DNA from: Chamaecyparis obtusa | Taxonomy: Eukaryota > Streptophyta > Pinopsida > Cupressales > Cupressaceae | Length of the DNA stretch: 64,000 nt | Reading direction: 5' to 3' | NCBI GenBank assembly: GCA_027943335.1 | Contig: BSBK01002078.1 | Location: 1-64,000, forward strand | In this document: in pieces, positions 35,181 to 47,330 of the stretch | Layout of the letters: each line of letters starts with the position of its first letter | Position numbering within the stretch: position 1 is the first letter of the stretch | Made by a program: the position numbers and the translations under genes | The notes under the pieces: generated by a model | What the model was told of the DNA's origin: nothing | Seen by the model: only the letters and a program-made list of their open reading frames with translations | Database searches by the model: none

Positions 35181-36804
35181 AGAATCATCCCATCGATCAA
35201 GTTATAGCTGAAAGAAAGACTAGGAATGCTAAGAAAAATGTTAACTATTTTGAGGATGATGACTTCTCACTTATTTCCATGATTGAGCCTAAGTGTTTTG
35301 AAGAGGCAGTGATAGATGAACATTGGGTGGCTGCTATGAAAGAGGAGTTAGACTAAATTAAAAAGAGCAATACTTGGGAGCTTGTGCCAAGACCCATCAA
35401 CAAGAATGTGATAGGTACAAAATGGGTATTCTGGAACAAGGTAAATGAAGATGGTAAGATAATCCGAAAAAAGGCTTTTTTAGTTTGCAAAGGTTATTCT
35501 CAAATTGAAGGTGTGGATTTTAGTGAGACCTTTGCATCGGTTACAAGCTTAGAAGCAATCAGAATTTTTCTTGCATTTGCTTCCTTTAAAGGTTTTAAAG
35601 TTTTCCAAATGGATGTTAAATTTGCCTTCTTAAATGAGGATTTGGCTGAAGAAATATATGTTGAACAACTAGAAGGCCTTATTTCTAACAATGTGGATTA
35701 TGTGTGCAAGATGAAAAAGGCTCTCTATGGAATCAAACAAGCTCTTAGAGCTTGGTTTGATAGGATGGATAATTACTTGCAGTAGTAGAGTTTCAAAAAG
35801 GGATATGTAGACAACAACTTGTATGTCAAAGAGGAAGGTAACAACATTCTCATTGTTGTGGTTTATGTTGATGATTTGATTTTTGGTAGTGACAATGTCA
35901 AAATGTCTAAGACATTTGCTTCTTGCATGAAAGATGAGTTCAAAATGTCTATGATGGGTGAGTTAATTACTTTCTTGGGCTACAAATTAATCAATCTTCT
36001 AAAGGAGTTTTCATTTCCCAAGCTAAGTATGTTAGAGAGTTACTTAAGAGATTCAAAATGGAAGATTTCTATCCGGTTAGCACTCCTATGGAAACCAGAT
36101 GTAAGCTAAGTAATGTTGTGTCTCCTTTTATTGATCATACTTTTTATAGATCTGTGGTAGGGAGTCTGCTATTTGTTATAGCCACTAGACTGGACATTAT
36201 GCAGGCTATTGGCTATGTTGCTATATTTCAAGCATCTCCAAAGCAAACACATGTTCAAGTTGTTAAGAGAATTTTTAAGTATTTGAAAGGCACTGTTGAT
36301 CTTGGTCTTTGGTTTCCAAAGAGTTTTGATTTCTCTCTTACAACCTATACAAATGCAAATTGGGGTGGCTCCGTGGATGATAAGAAAAGTACCAATGGAT
36401 GTGCTTTCTTTTTAGGTGGATCTTTGGTCTCATGGCTAAGCAAGAAATAGTCTTGTACTTCTTTATCTACTACTGAAGCTGAATATGTTGCAACAGTTTC
36501 ATGTTGCACTCAAATAATTTAGATGAAGAATACTTTATGTGACTATAAGCTTGAGTTTACTGATCCTATTTGTATTTTTTGTGACAACACAAGCGCCATT
36601 GACATCTCAAGAAATCTGGTGATGCATCCTCACACTAAGCATATTCCAATCAAATATCACTATCTGAAGGAGCAAGTTGCTAATAATACAGTAAAGCTGA
36701 ACTATATTTGTTCCAAGGAACAAGTTGCTGATGTGTTCACTAAACCTCTACCCCGAGATCATTTTGAGTATCTTCGAAGCAAGCTCAGTGTTGTTTCACC
36801 TTAG
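35181..36804 (+). pseudogene. Copia-B reverse transcriptase and RNase H
   Basis: RT: HWVAAMKEELD, TWELVPRPINKNVIGTKWVF, VFQMDVKFAFLNEDLAEEIY (motif A Asp), MKKALYGIKQALRAWFDRM, VVYVDDLIFGSD (YVDD). After a frame change near 35990 it continues VSTPMETRCKL, YRSVVGSLLFVIATR and WGGSVDDKKSTNGCAFFLGG. RNase H: STTEAEYVA, DNTSAIDISRNLVMHPHTKH, ADVFTKPLPRDHFEYLRSKL, ending in TAG or TAA after VVSP at 36804. Stops at about 35355, 35783-35788, 36448 and 36520. Catalytic residues of RT are intact, but the frame is not. Confidence 0.93.
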
Positions 36805-36840
36805 TGAAAGATTTATTTTCAGCTTTGTAGTCATTGATGA

Positions 36841-36976
36841 CAAAGGGGGAGTAGACCTTTAGGGGGAGATCGCTTTAGATTTGGTACAGTTGATTTAGTT
36901 TGGTTTAGGCCTTCAGGGGGAGTTGTTTAAGATTTGCGATTTGTTGGAGTTGCCATCAATGAAAAAAAGGGGAGAT
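36841..36976 (+). other. Copia-B multiple polypurine tracts
   Basis: Four purine runs between RNase H and the 3' LTR: CAAAGGGGGAG (about 36841), TAGGGGGAGAT (about 36860), CAGGGGGAG (about 36914) and GAAAAAAAGGGGAGAT abutting the LTR (36961). Repeated tracts of this kind are described for Sireviruses. The last one is the one positioned to prime plus-strand synthesis. Confidence 0.85.
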
Positions 36977-38788
36977 TGTTGCATTTATGTCATTGATGCC
37001 ACTAAGGAGCTTATGAAGGAACACATGCCCTATCCTCATGGCCTTTGTCCTTTTCGTGGATGGCCTACCTTATAGCTCTCTCCTCCTGCCATATGTTTCA
37101 GATACAAGTTTGTAAGAGAATGTTTTAGATTTAAGTCTGTCCTTCACACTAGTTTCTCTGATATCGTATTGCAACTCCTACAAAGAATATTTGACAATTG
37201 TTTGGAGCATTTTTTCGAGCTGTCAGGTTTTTGGATGTCACTATTGCCACCAGTACATCTGTGAGTGACTAATGTTAATAAAAGTTACTCATGCTGGGCT
37301 TCACGTCTGCAGTCTATATGACTAGACCATATGTGTTTTATTCCTGAAAATCCAGGTGTGCTTTGCACATGAGTGAGCATCAAAATTAAAATGTATGCAA
37401 CGAATGTTTTTCATGAAAATAATATAAGATGTTACCTGACGCTGTTTGGTGGAGAGTTAACATAACTTAAAATGGAGTTTTGAATGCTTGGCGAAAATAG
37501 AACAATCAAATCGAAACCAAAAAGAATATACGATGTGTTGTAAAAGAAGTATGATTGTGGGGGCTCACATAAAAGGTTATGCAATAAACATTTTTTTTAA
37601 AAAAATGTATGAGGAGTAAAAATGTTACAACATGGAGACACATGTTTTTGTTTTTTGTGTGTGAAGAGGATTACCTAACTGAGTGACACTGCCGATAGTA
37701 TTAAAAAATGACATCAAAACAAAAAAGAGCTGGCTGGGAACACATGAATCAATACATTAAGAAGCATTCATGAAGTAGGAGGTGTCTTGGTGAGAAAAAC
37801 ACAATGAGATAGATATAGCAACAAAAAAAGAAAAAAGAATGAAAATAGCGTGAGAGAAGATACAGGTGAAAAGTCTGGTGAGTCTAAATACATATATTTT
37901 CTGGAAGTCGAAATGTGTGCTTGCTGTTGAATATCAGATAAAAGGTTGAAGTGTTTGGAAGCAAAAATTGGGGACAGTCATCGTTAAAATGTCCCCTCTG
38001 CAGATCCAGTGTTTCTTCACCTAAAACAACAAACATATGTCAAACACATAGTCTACAAGTCTAGAGCATGGTGTGGGTGCAAGTCTAGAGCTGGGTGTGA
38101 AACTTCAAGGACTTTATAAAGTGCATAAAGGAGTGCTTACAGTTTTAATACACAGTCCACTGTTTTAGGTGTGGAAGACGTGAATGCCCTGCCAAGAAAA
38201 TACACCATGGGGAGATTAGATAAGAAAGGCTGTGTTCAAGAATAAAAATAGGAGATAGCTATATCAAAGTTTCTAATGGAAACTAAATGTTAAAATAAAA
38301 ATACATCTTGGTGGATTCTATTATAGAGATGCAAAGTTTTGGGACACACTTGAAATTTATTCATATCTTAGATGGATCCATTGATTGCAGTTGAAGAAAG
38401 ATCTTCAGGAAGGACCATATCACAAGAATTCAATCCAATCGCAATCCTAATTCAGATGTCTTTATATTTTTAGTAAATACTCAGAGTTTCTTTTGGTCTT
38501 GTTTTATCCCAATTCATTTTATCAAAAAAGGTTGTAGCCTTTTTGGAAGTCAGGTTGAAACTTTCATTGTAAAATTGGTTGAAGAGTTGTAGCTCTTGCA
38601 GAAAGGGTTGTAGACCTATTTGAATAGTAAAGCTATGGTTTTTTAACTCACCTTGGGTTTACCACATGATAAAACTTATGTGTGTCTCTTTTCCTTTGTG
38701 TGTGTGTATTTCTATTTGTTTACCAGAATTTAAACTTTTAGAAATACTGATTCACCCCCTCCCTCTCTCAGCATTTCTCCATTCTTCA
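36977..38788 (+). repeat. Copia-B 3' LTR
   Basis: Full-length partner of the 5' LTR (1,812 against 1,816 bp). It ends CTCCATTCTTCA before AATGT. Differences are mostly transitions. Confidence 0.95.
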
Positions 38789-38793
38789 AATGT

Positions 38794-40035
38794 CTCTTGA
38801 AGATACTAACCATATGTATTTCCTTGAGTTGAGATAGAAATTTATGGCTTTGCATAAGCTATTTATAGCTCTCCAAAAAGAGGATGCTTGGGTCATGCCT
38901 TCAGCCTTGAGGTCCCCTACCTATCCTTCTCTCACAAATATTCAAGTATATAACATATTCTTTTAAATGTAGAGTTATGTCACATGAGGATCGAAGAAAT
39001 ACCAAGTTCCAGGCTTGATTCATGTTTCCATGGTAATCCAATTTGACCTTATTTAGATAGGCATTTTCTTGGTGATTGTGTTAGACCCATGTCAATTGGT
39101 TTTAAGGTTCTACTAAGGGCCTAAACACTCACAATTTTTTAAATTTTTTTGAACTATTTTCTTGCCACAAGTTGATCCCACAAACTAGTCAAAATAGTCA
39201 AACCTAAAAAATATGTTAGAACTATCCTTTGGCACCTATACTTTTAATTTGACAACACCATTTTTTAGTATTTTTGCCTGACAAGTGACACATGCACTCT
39301 TTGAGACTATAAAGTTCACCTGCCAGATACCAAATAGCTATTATTTGATGTTTGTGTCTATTGTTTGGTGCCTACACTTTTGGGCATCTACGCTTGACAA
39401 ACCATGTCTATCCTCTATCAAAACCAAAAGCATCCCTCTTAATTTGTAGAAAATCGAAGTGTCATAAGATCTTGTTTTCCCTTCTAGTGACATTTTTGAC
39501 CTTTTAATCATCCTTCCAAATATAATAGAACATTGCATAGCAACAAATTTCATCATCTTTCCAACCCTAACATATCCATATACCTCTATACCAACCTTAA
39601 TCACATCAATTTCCCTCATCATCATAGTCACAATCACATACTCACTTTCATGTTCATCCAAAAATGTTTTCAAATCTTCCATATTTTATCCTTGAGCCAT
39701 CCACAAATCATCTATTAAACTAGTATTCAACCTTCATGTTGGACCTAGGAGCATTAATGCATCAATCTCAATTAATAAAACCTCATCAATCAATCAAATC
39801 CAACTAATCAATATTGATCATCCAATCTATCCAATCAATCATTCAATCATTAACCAAATCAATTAATCCTAATCCCAAAGGTAAAAAATCCTAAGTTTGG
39901 TTAAGATCATTTATCCCTTTTTTATCTCTAGCTAAGTATAGTGATTGAGAACTTTCCTATCTTAAGTATTCTATTCGCTTAGTACTTTAGTATTTGGCTC
40001 TTCCCAGACTAGTGATCTCCATATCATGTTATCAT
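38794..40035. other. Between Copia-B and the LINE, no gene seen
   Basis: AT-rich, with a CAATCAATC-rich segment near 39750-39870. A 113-codon minus-strand open frame (39682-39341) is not recognised and stands alone. Confidence 0.6.
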
Positions 40036-40050
40036 ATCTTGCTTCGTAAC
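40036..40050. repeat. LINE target site duplication, 3' side
   Basis: ATCTTGCTTCGTAAC, 13 of 15 bases identical to ATCTTGCTTGATAAC at 46167-46181. It directly adjoins the short A run that ends the LINE on the minus strand. Confidence 0.75.
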
Positions 40051-40253
40051 TTTTTTCTATTGAAAATATAGAGTCAACTAGTTACAAAAGAGTCTGACTG
40101 TCACAACATACATCGGTATAGATAGTATATGTATAAAATATTACATCGGTATAGATAGTATAACATATATACTAGTCTAGATACAATATTTACATTGAAA
40201 TAAAAAATACTATGATCAAAATTTTTGAAGCCATAAGACCACATCAGGACTTA

Positions 40254-43200
40254 TTAGTCCCATCCATCCTCTTGTTCCTGTTCTTCTCTATGGCTGTGTT
40301 CATTAGATCTCCAATGATCATCATTTTCAGTATCAGCTTCACCTTCAATGTATTCATTAAATGTGCTTCCTCTTGTATCCCTTTCCCCGATGTTCTGAGC
40401 TACCATAGTATTTTGCTCATTAAAAGTTGTCGTATTGCTGATAGAATGTTCATTGTACCTTTGCTCTCCTAATTGTACCATCTCAGGATCATTTATAGTT
40501 TGGATATCTTTGGCAAATAGAATAGTAGCTCCTTCTTTCATCAAGCTTTGGAATCTCTCCCTCTAAATCTGAATAGTGACAGAAACCTGAGACATGATAG
40601 TAAAATGTGTGAGTTTACAATTAAACTTAGCAAGATCTCTTCTCTTATCCTGGAAAATCCCCTCATTCCTTTGTCTCCAAATAAACCAAAGCACTTCAGT
40701 AGTAAGAGTAATCCAAAAATCATTGAGTATGAAATCAAAATTGTCCACATACCCCGCCAAAATTTCATGCCAGGACAGGCTAGACTAAAAATATCTCAAA
40801 GCATCAAAGCCAAAAAAAGAAGACCAAACTTTAATAGCCCACAGATATTTAAAAAATAAATGTTCATAAGACTCAGTACATTTACAAACAGAGCATAAAA
40901 TGGTGTTTCTAGACCCTTGGGACACATAGTAACCAATAGCATGTTTTTTCAATAGAAAAATCCATTTAAAGCAGACCTTTTTGGGCTCCACATGAGAATG
41001 CCATAACAGTTCAAAAATTAAATGCCACTTATTGCTAGACCAATTCATGCCCCAGAATCGATTAATTTCATTAAATATTTTATTACTATCAATCATCATA
41101 CTATAAATTTTCTTATAAGAAAAATTCTCCAAGGTGGTACCATCCTTCCACTTAATATACTCGGGATTATGCCAGGAGGAGATGCATTTGCCTAGAAACC
41201 AATTACCCACAGCTTTAGCTATGAGGGTGTATGTTTTCTTTTGAGAGGAAGGAATGTCAAATTTACTGCTCAATTCTACCCAGGAGGAGAGCTTGTTATC
41301 AACTATAATATCACCAATGAGTGAGATTCCTTTATTATTCTAGCTTCTTGCTGAATAGCATTGGGTGAGAGAAAGTGGTTTATCATTTAGATAAATCCCC
41401 CACCAGATGGATCAATCAATGACAAAAAAATATGGGCTTCTCCCTACAACACTTCTAGAACATAGAAATGGCTTAATGTCTTTCCAAGCCTTCCACAAAG
41501 TAGAGAATATCCTGGAACCAAAAACCTTCACTTCAAAGTCTCCTAATAGAATATCAAGAAAAGGGATATTGTCCCAAGTTTTACCTTTCTTAATAACTGA
41601 TCTGGCAATATTATTTCTGATTAAGACTTTCCAAGGCTCGTTACCCTCTATGGCTTTAATGAGCCACTTAGAGATTAATGCCCTTCCTTTCTTTTTCAGA
41701 TCTTTGATACCTAGGCCACCCTAATTTTTTGGAATACAACACCACTCCCACTTGACATTATGCCTCTTCCTATTTCCAATACCATCTGACCAAAGGACAT
41801 CCCTTAGTATCTTCTCAAGTTTATTTGTTTGAGCATTAGTAAATAACCAAGTGGAAGCATAGTATATTGCATGTGAGGATAAATTTTTTTATGAACTAAC
41901 TGCAATCTTCTAGCTAAGGAGAGCATATGAGTTTTCCATTTTAGGTGTTTCTTTTCAATTTTCTTGTATATCTAGTTCCACTATCATTTAATGAGGGGTC
42001 AAGAGCGAATGGGATCCCCAAATATCTGACAATAACATTAGGCCCCGACCACTACCATCCTTTCTCTCCTAACCAAGTGGGAGGGGTGTTGTCCCATCCA
42101 AGAACAAAAAATTTATGTGGGGCTATTTTGGCACCAGATGCTTTGCAAAATAATTGAATTCTGCATACCACTCTGTCAAAGTTATGCTCAGAAAGATCAA
42201 CAAAAAGAGTTGTATCATCTGCAAACTACTCAATAAGGAGGTCTTCGTTATTGGGCAAAGAAACACCCTTTATAGTAGGACCAAATTCAGTGGCCTTGAG
42301 AATATAGGTCATAGCATCTACAACAATAACATAAAGAGCAGGGGCTAAAGGGCAGCCCTACCTAATAGATCTCCCTAGGGGAATAGACTCAAAGATCTCC
42401 CCATTAATCTCAATGCTAGTATTAGAATCTTTGAACAAAATCCTGACCCAACTAAAAAAGTACTTAGGAAACCCAAATTGCTTAAGCATAGCAATAACAA
42501 ATTGCTATTCAATTCTATCATAGGCCTTCTCAAAGTCTAGAAGGATCATAGCCACATTCTGTTTATCAGCTTTTGCTCAATGCATTGCTTCCCAGCTGGT
42601 AAAAAGATTTTCAAGAATAAACCTCCCTTTAATGAATCTTGTCTGAGTCACTGAGATTATGTCATTTAAGACCTTAGCAATTCTGTTAGCCAATAGTTTG
42701 GCAATGATTTTATAAGATATATTTAAGAGGGTAATTGGCCTCCAGTTCCTCACCTGAGTTTTGTCTCCATCTTTAGGAAGAATTTTAATTAATCCTCTAT
42801 TAATCTTCTCACCTAGAGTCCCATTCTCGAAAGCAAATTGATAAACTTCAAATAGTTCATTAGAGATCCACTCTTTGTTTGTTTTATATAATTCAGCCGG
42901 TAGGCCATCTATCCCATGTGACTTACCATTAGCCAGTGAAGAAATGGCCTCTTCAATTTCATGGATAGAAATCTCTTTCCCTAGCATGGCACTCTAGTCT
43001 CTAGTAATTTTAGATGGGATAATACTTATACACTACTTCATACATAACTGACTACCTTCATCATGTTCAGAGGTAAAAAGGTTCTTATAAAATTCAACAA
43101 ATGCAGACATGATCTCGTTATTGTTGGTGCTGATTCCTCCTTCAGTTTGGATACCCTTAATCTCCTCTCTACATTGCTTTGCCTTGATAATGTTAAAGAA

Positions 43201-44379
43201 ATATTTAGATCCCCTATCTCCCTCTTTAATCCAGTTAGCTTTAGCTCTAATTTTCTGACCCTGAATCTTGTACTGCTGAATAACTCTTAGTTTTCCTTTG
43301 GTATCACAAAGTTTCTTTTCTAGGTTTTCATCATTACCTTTACTCTGCAACTCTATCTCAATGTCTAATAAATGGGAATTGAGTCTTTTTTCTTCATGAT
43401 TTATGTCCTTAGCTTCCTTTGTACCAATAGTTTGAAATAGTTTTCTCCAAGACTCAACAAGCTGTTCCCATTTTTCAATAGGTGAGGTATTAGCACTACG
43501 GTATTTAGAAAGAACAGTGACTATTCAGAGAGCATCTAGATTATCTTGAATATATAACATGGCAGTATTAAGTTTGAACAAGGGTTTCTTGTAGCAATCT
43601 TCATCTTGATTCCCCTCCTTCCTAACATAGATATGCACACAGATAGGAGAGTGATTTGACATGCTAGCAGGTACAACATTAATAGGATAATGACCAACCT
43701 TGTGTATGATACTCACTTTGTGCTTATTGGTATAAACCCTATCAAGTATGCAATAAATTCTAGCTTTGTTAGCTTGATTCTTGCACCAAGTGAACCAAAC
43801 TCCTTCATGACCTCCCTTGATCCCTATCATTAGGTCATTAATCCCAAATGTTCTCTTAAATCTAGTCTAGAAGAAATGCTCATTACTTTTCCATTCAAAT
43901 TTTCCACCTCCTATTTTATCCTTAGGGCATTCAATCATATTGAAATCCTTGACAAAGATCCATTTTACCTTAGGGAGGTTATTAGCAAGCCATTCCCACA
44001 GTTTAGTCCTTTCTCTATAATCATTCAAAGCATAAATATTACAGATGCCTATCTCACTGTCTTCATGTTTAATGATAATCCACAGTGCCCTATTGCAAGG
44101 AGATATCCCACTGACCAAAATTTTCTCTTCCCAAGTAGATTTAATCAATATGGCCACACCTCCCTTGCCTCTATCATGATTTGAATAAAAATATTTGGCA
44201 TTACCCCAGATGAATTTCAATAAATTGAAGGCCTGGTATCCATTGGTTTTTATTTCTTGAAAGCAAACAATATCCTTCCCCATTAAACTATTACACCATC
44301 TCCTGATGATATATTTTCTATCTGACATTTCCAAACCTCTAACATTCCAACTATGAATTTGTATTTTCATGATTAACAT
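40254..44379 (-). pseudogene. LINE ORF2: endonuclease, reverse transcriptase, zinc domain
   Basis: The start MLIMKIQIHSWNVRGLE begins an AP-type endonuclease: CFQEIKTNGYQAF, KGGVAILIK, NIYALNDYRERTKLWEW, FVKDFNMIECPKDKIGG, FTWCKNQ, ARIYCILDRV and SNHSPICVHI (SDH is usual, so Asp became Asn). The linker RAKANWIKEGDRGSKYFFN leads to RT: GKSHGIDGLPAELYK, LPKDGDKTQVRNWRPITLL, LLDFEKAYDRI and FADDTTLF (about 42214-42225), the last after a stop. The C-terminal zf-RVT domain is at 41273-40785: HVEPKKVCFKWIFLLKK, CSVCKCTESYEHLFF. A Glu/Gln-rich tail ends EEQEQEDGWD. It is one frame to about 42000, then shifted. Stops fit CAG or TGG transitions. No RNase H is seen. Confidence 0.93.
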
Positions 44380-45912
44380 TTAAAGGGAGGATTGATCTTG
44401 CACAATCTGGAAAAACAATCTGGCATATCGATTCCTTTTGCCTTGTTAGTTTTCTCCTTATTTTTTAAACTATTACTTCTATCATATGTTTTCCTTTTCT
44501 TTTTCTTGGCAATTACCTCAGTGAAACCTTCACAACTGATACCATCTTCCTCCATAATTATGACTTCTGAGGATATCTCTCTACTCTGTGAAGAAGGATT
44601 GTCTAAAGGAGGGGCATTACTATGTTCCAGAGGTGTTGGAAGGATAGCGCTAGGGTTCCCCTCCTGGGCACCGGCTTTAATTTTTTCCAGAGCAATCTGC
44701 TGTGCATTTTTTTGCCACTAGAGACATTATTGCTAGACCTTGGCACTGGGATGTAGAGGGGGGCCGAGGAATTTTTATGGTTCGGGATGGAACCAATGAT
44801 AGGTCTAACTTCATAATCCCCTTCAAATAGAGGGTTGTTCAAAGTCATGAAACCATCAGCATGGGTGTCGACAGTGTTCAAAGATGAGACATAATTGGTT
44901 TTATTCTTCTCGGCACTGATAGACTGAAATTCCTTAGAAATATTCTTGAGCAAAGGACATTATTTTTTACTATGCCCGTTACATTTACGATGAAAACAAG
45001 CACCAATGTCTCCTAGTTTATTTATCTTCCACACATATGAATCACCTTCAAATTTAATAGAAATATTATCCAGGAATGGGGTTCTAGGGGTCAGAGCAAG
45101 AAGGACATGGGCATTAAGATGAGGCAAGGTGATTTTTGTTTCCTCAATCTGCAGCACAGACCCAAGGGGTTTAAGAATCTGGGAAATAAATGACCAAAAT
45201 TTGGGTTGCACTCCAAGGATTTCTACCCAAAATGGAGAGGCCTGGGAAACTACATCCTTTGTTTTCCCTTTAGGGGACCACGGAAGGGCTCTGAACATTG
45301 TTTGCCCAACATTCCAAAAACTCTTACTTAAAACTTTCTCTTGCATAATGTGATTCTTAAAGAAGACAACAAAAAGACCTTTCTGAATCATTCTACTGAA
45401 ACTAACAATAATGCCAAGTTTCTTTCCCCATACATTGCTAATCTAATTGTCTAAAAATTTGCGTACAGGGAGAAACTTCACATCCATGCACACAAAGAAA
45501 ACTATAATACTCTTGAGTCTAGTTTGTTCACCCTTAATAGCATTCACCATATCAATATTCAGAGTCAAGGAAAGAGTATTACCAGGAAGATTAGAGACCT
45601 TACCTTCTCCTCCAATGGAATCACTAGAACTACTTGTACCTAAGTGGAATCTCATTTATCTGCATTGGGGTGGCTTCCTCGAGAGACATCCTCCTTTCTT
45701 GTAGTGCATTTGAAACCTACAATGATAGGACATTTGGTAGCATTTCCTTCAGCCACCACTTCTTTAAATGAAGGCTTAACTCCGCTTGCACCACAGAAAT
45801 CATTAACACCATCATTCCCTGATGAGGGCTCATTCAACTTTGCTTTGCAATTATTAGGATCATCCTTCCCCTGATTTCTAGTGACATCATCCATGGAAAG
45901 AACCTCACCCAT
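44373..45912 (-). pseudogene. LINE ORF1 (DUF4283-type RNA-binding protein with zinc knuckle)
   Basis: Starts MGEVLSMDDVTRNQGK at 45912. After a frame change it reads IIVFFVCMDVKFLPVRKFLD, NHIMQEKVLSKSFWNVGQTM, LPWSPKGKTKD, PFWVEILGVQPKFWSF and LPHLNAHVLLALTPRTPFLD. This is the pattern of the DUF4283 domain of plant LINE ORF1. GDIGACFHRKCNGHSKK then a stop and CPLL is the CCHC knuckle. A Lys-rich C-terminus (VIAKKKKRKTYDRS) ends NPPFKC, overlapping the start of ORF2 by a few bases. It should coat the LINE RNA. Two frameshifts and at least two stops. Confidence 0.85.
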
Positions 45913-46166
45913 GAGTTGAACAGTCGAGCCCTAAGCGGCAAAAAATTAAGAACATACAACATACACAAGAGCCCAAACAAACAAAAAATAAAACTAGAAC
46001 AAAAACAAAGAAAGACACAATAAAAGGGGCAAGCAATAGCCAACGACACATAAACAGACAAGACAACTCACACAGGGAGTGCTCACAGGTAGGACACGCA
46101 ACAATTAGAAAAATGTGCCCACTTGTAGAGCACTCGCCAACCTCCTCCTCTCTTCTCAAATCTTGA

Positions 46167-46181
46167 ATCTTGCTTGATAAC
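46167..46181. repeat. LINE target site duplication, 5' side
   Basis: ATCTTGCTTGATAAC; see the partner at 40036-40050. Confidence 0.75.
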
Positions 46182-47330
46182 TTTGCCTATCTCAAGTAGG
46201 AGAAAATAAATCTCAATCAATCCTTAACATGTCAAAGGATATAACTCTTTCAGAAGTTATTTTTACCTTTTCCAACCAAATCCAAATAAAAAATTAAAAA
46301 ATCCAATCCAAAAATCTCAATCCAAATCCAATCAAACCTCATCAAAACTAAAATCCAATCAAATATTTTTCTCCTAATCCAAAGTTCATCCATTAATTCA
46401 CATTTGTCATTCACTAAACACCATTTATTTCATTATCATCTTCTTAAATAACCATGTATTCATCCAACATTACCATCCTTAGACATCCTTAATCAAAATT
46501 CACCAACCTTAGTTAAGCTTTATTTAATATATATCTTATCCAATCACACAACCCCTAATATCACAATTTCATGGTAAATACTAGATCACAACACTAAATA
46601 TAATGATGAGTGTGTTTTGGGATGCCTAAAATGAATGTACAATACATAGCCAACCAACAAGGGGAAGAAGAATTAGTGGACCAACCTGACATGTCTCTTC
46701 GATTGGAGAACTTCTTAAAGAGTCCCTATAATCTATAAATTATGGATAAAACTATCAAAACCAACAAAGATAATGTCCTTGTGAACCTCATTAAGGATGG
46801 AACTAAAATTTTGCAAGGTTTAACATTTTACATTTTTCCCAAAATGACACCAATACATCTTCTATAGCTGACACATCTAGCCAAGCAACTGCTCAACACC
46901 TTTTAATTTCACAAGACATCATCTAACAACTTCTTGGCCTCATAACCAACCATATAATACATACTAGTACATATATCACCATTAACCCATGCTTAATGTT
47001 TGTCAAGCACAATCTCATTGCACTCATTTCTCTATTATTAATACTTCACCATTCTTTTCATCACCTACATCTAGTATAAATGCATCCACCATCAACACAT
47101 CGTCATATTAAAAACATGTACCTCCACCACCTCCCCCAATGTCTGGCTTAGTCACATCTACCACCAGAATGTATCATACTTGTAATCAACTTAATTCTCT
47201 TAATGCATTGCCTTGATAAACAAGTATAAGGCTTGAGAAATATCATTCTAAAATTGTAAAATGGAGTAAAAATTAAGGATTTTTCATTTTAATATATATG
47301 CCCATACCCTTTCAATCGATTCGTCACAAT
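46182..47330 (+). other. Upstream part of Tat-2 or flank, no firm gene
   Basis: CAATCCAAAT-rich at 46260-46380. From about 46650 a + strand frame reads VDQPDMSLRLENFLKSPYNL and NKDNVLVNLIKDGTKILQGL, which could be the Gag N-terminus of Tat-2. No LTR was identified. Confidence 0.4.

Larger units (their letters stand above)
29986..38788 (+). mobile_element. Copia-B: complete 8.8-kb Sirevirus-like Ty1/copia element
   Basis: LTRs of 1,816 and 1,812 bp, a 5-bp target duplication, a tRNA-Met primer site and multiple polypurine tracts. The order is gag, protease, integrase, RT, RNase H, as in Ty1/copia. Long LTRs, a Gag with a coiled-coil segment between zinc knuckles, and repeated GGGGGAG tracts after pol are Sirevirus traits. 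The LTRs look about 94% alike by eye, so it is older than Tat-1. Stops and at least three frameshifts break the polyprotein. Confidence 0.93.
40051..46166 (-). mobile_element. Full-length plant L1 LINE, about 6.1 kb
   Basis: Non-LTR retrotransposon with ORF1 then ORF2 on the minus strand, an A-rich 3' end (GAAAAAAG near 40051-40056) and a 15-bp imperfect flanking duplication. The ends are set by that duplication. The 5' untranslated part is about 250 bp, so it does not look 5'-truncated. Stops and frameshifts make it inactive. Confidence 0.88.
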
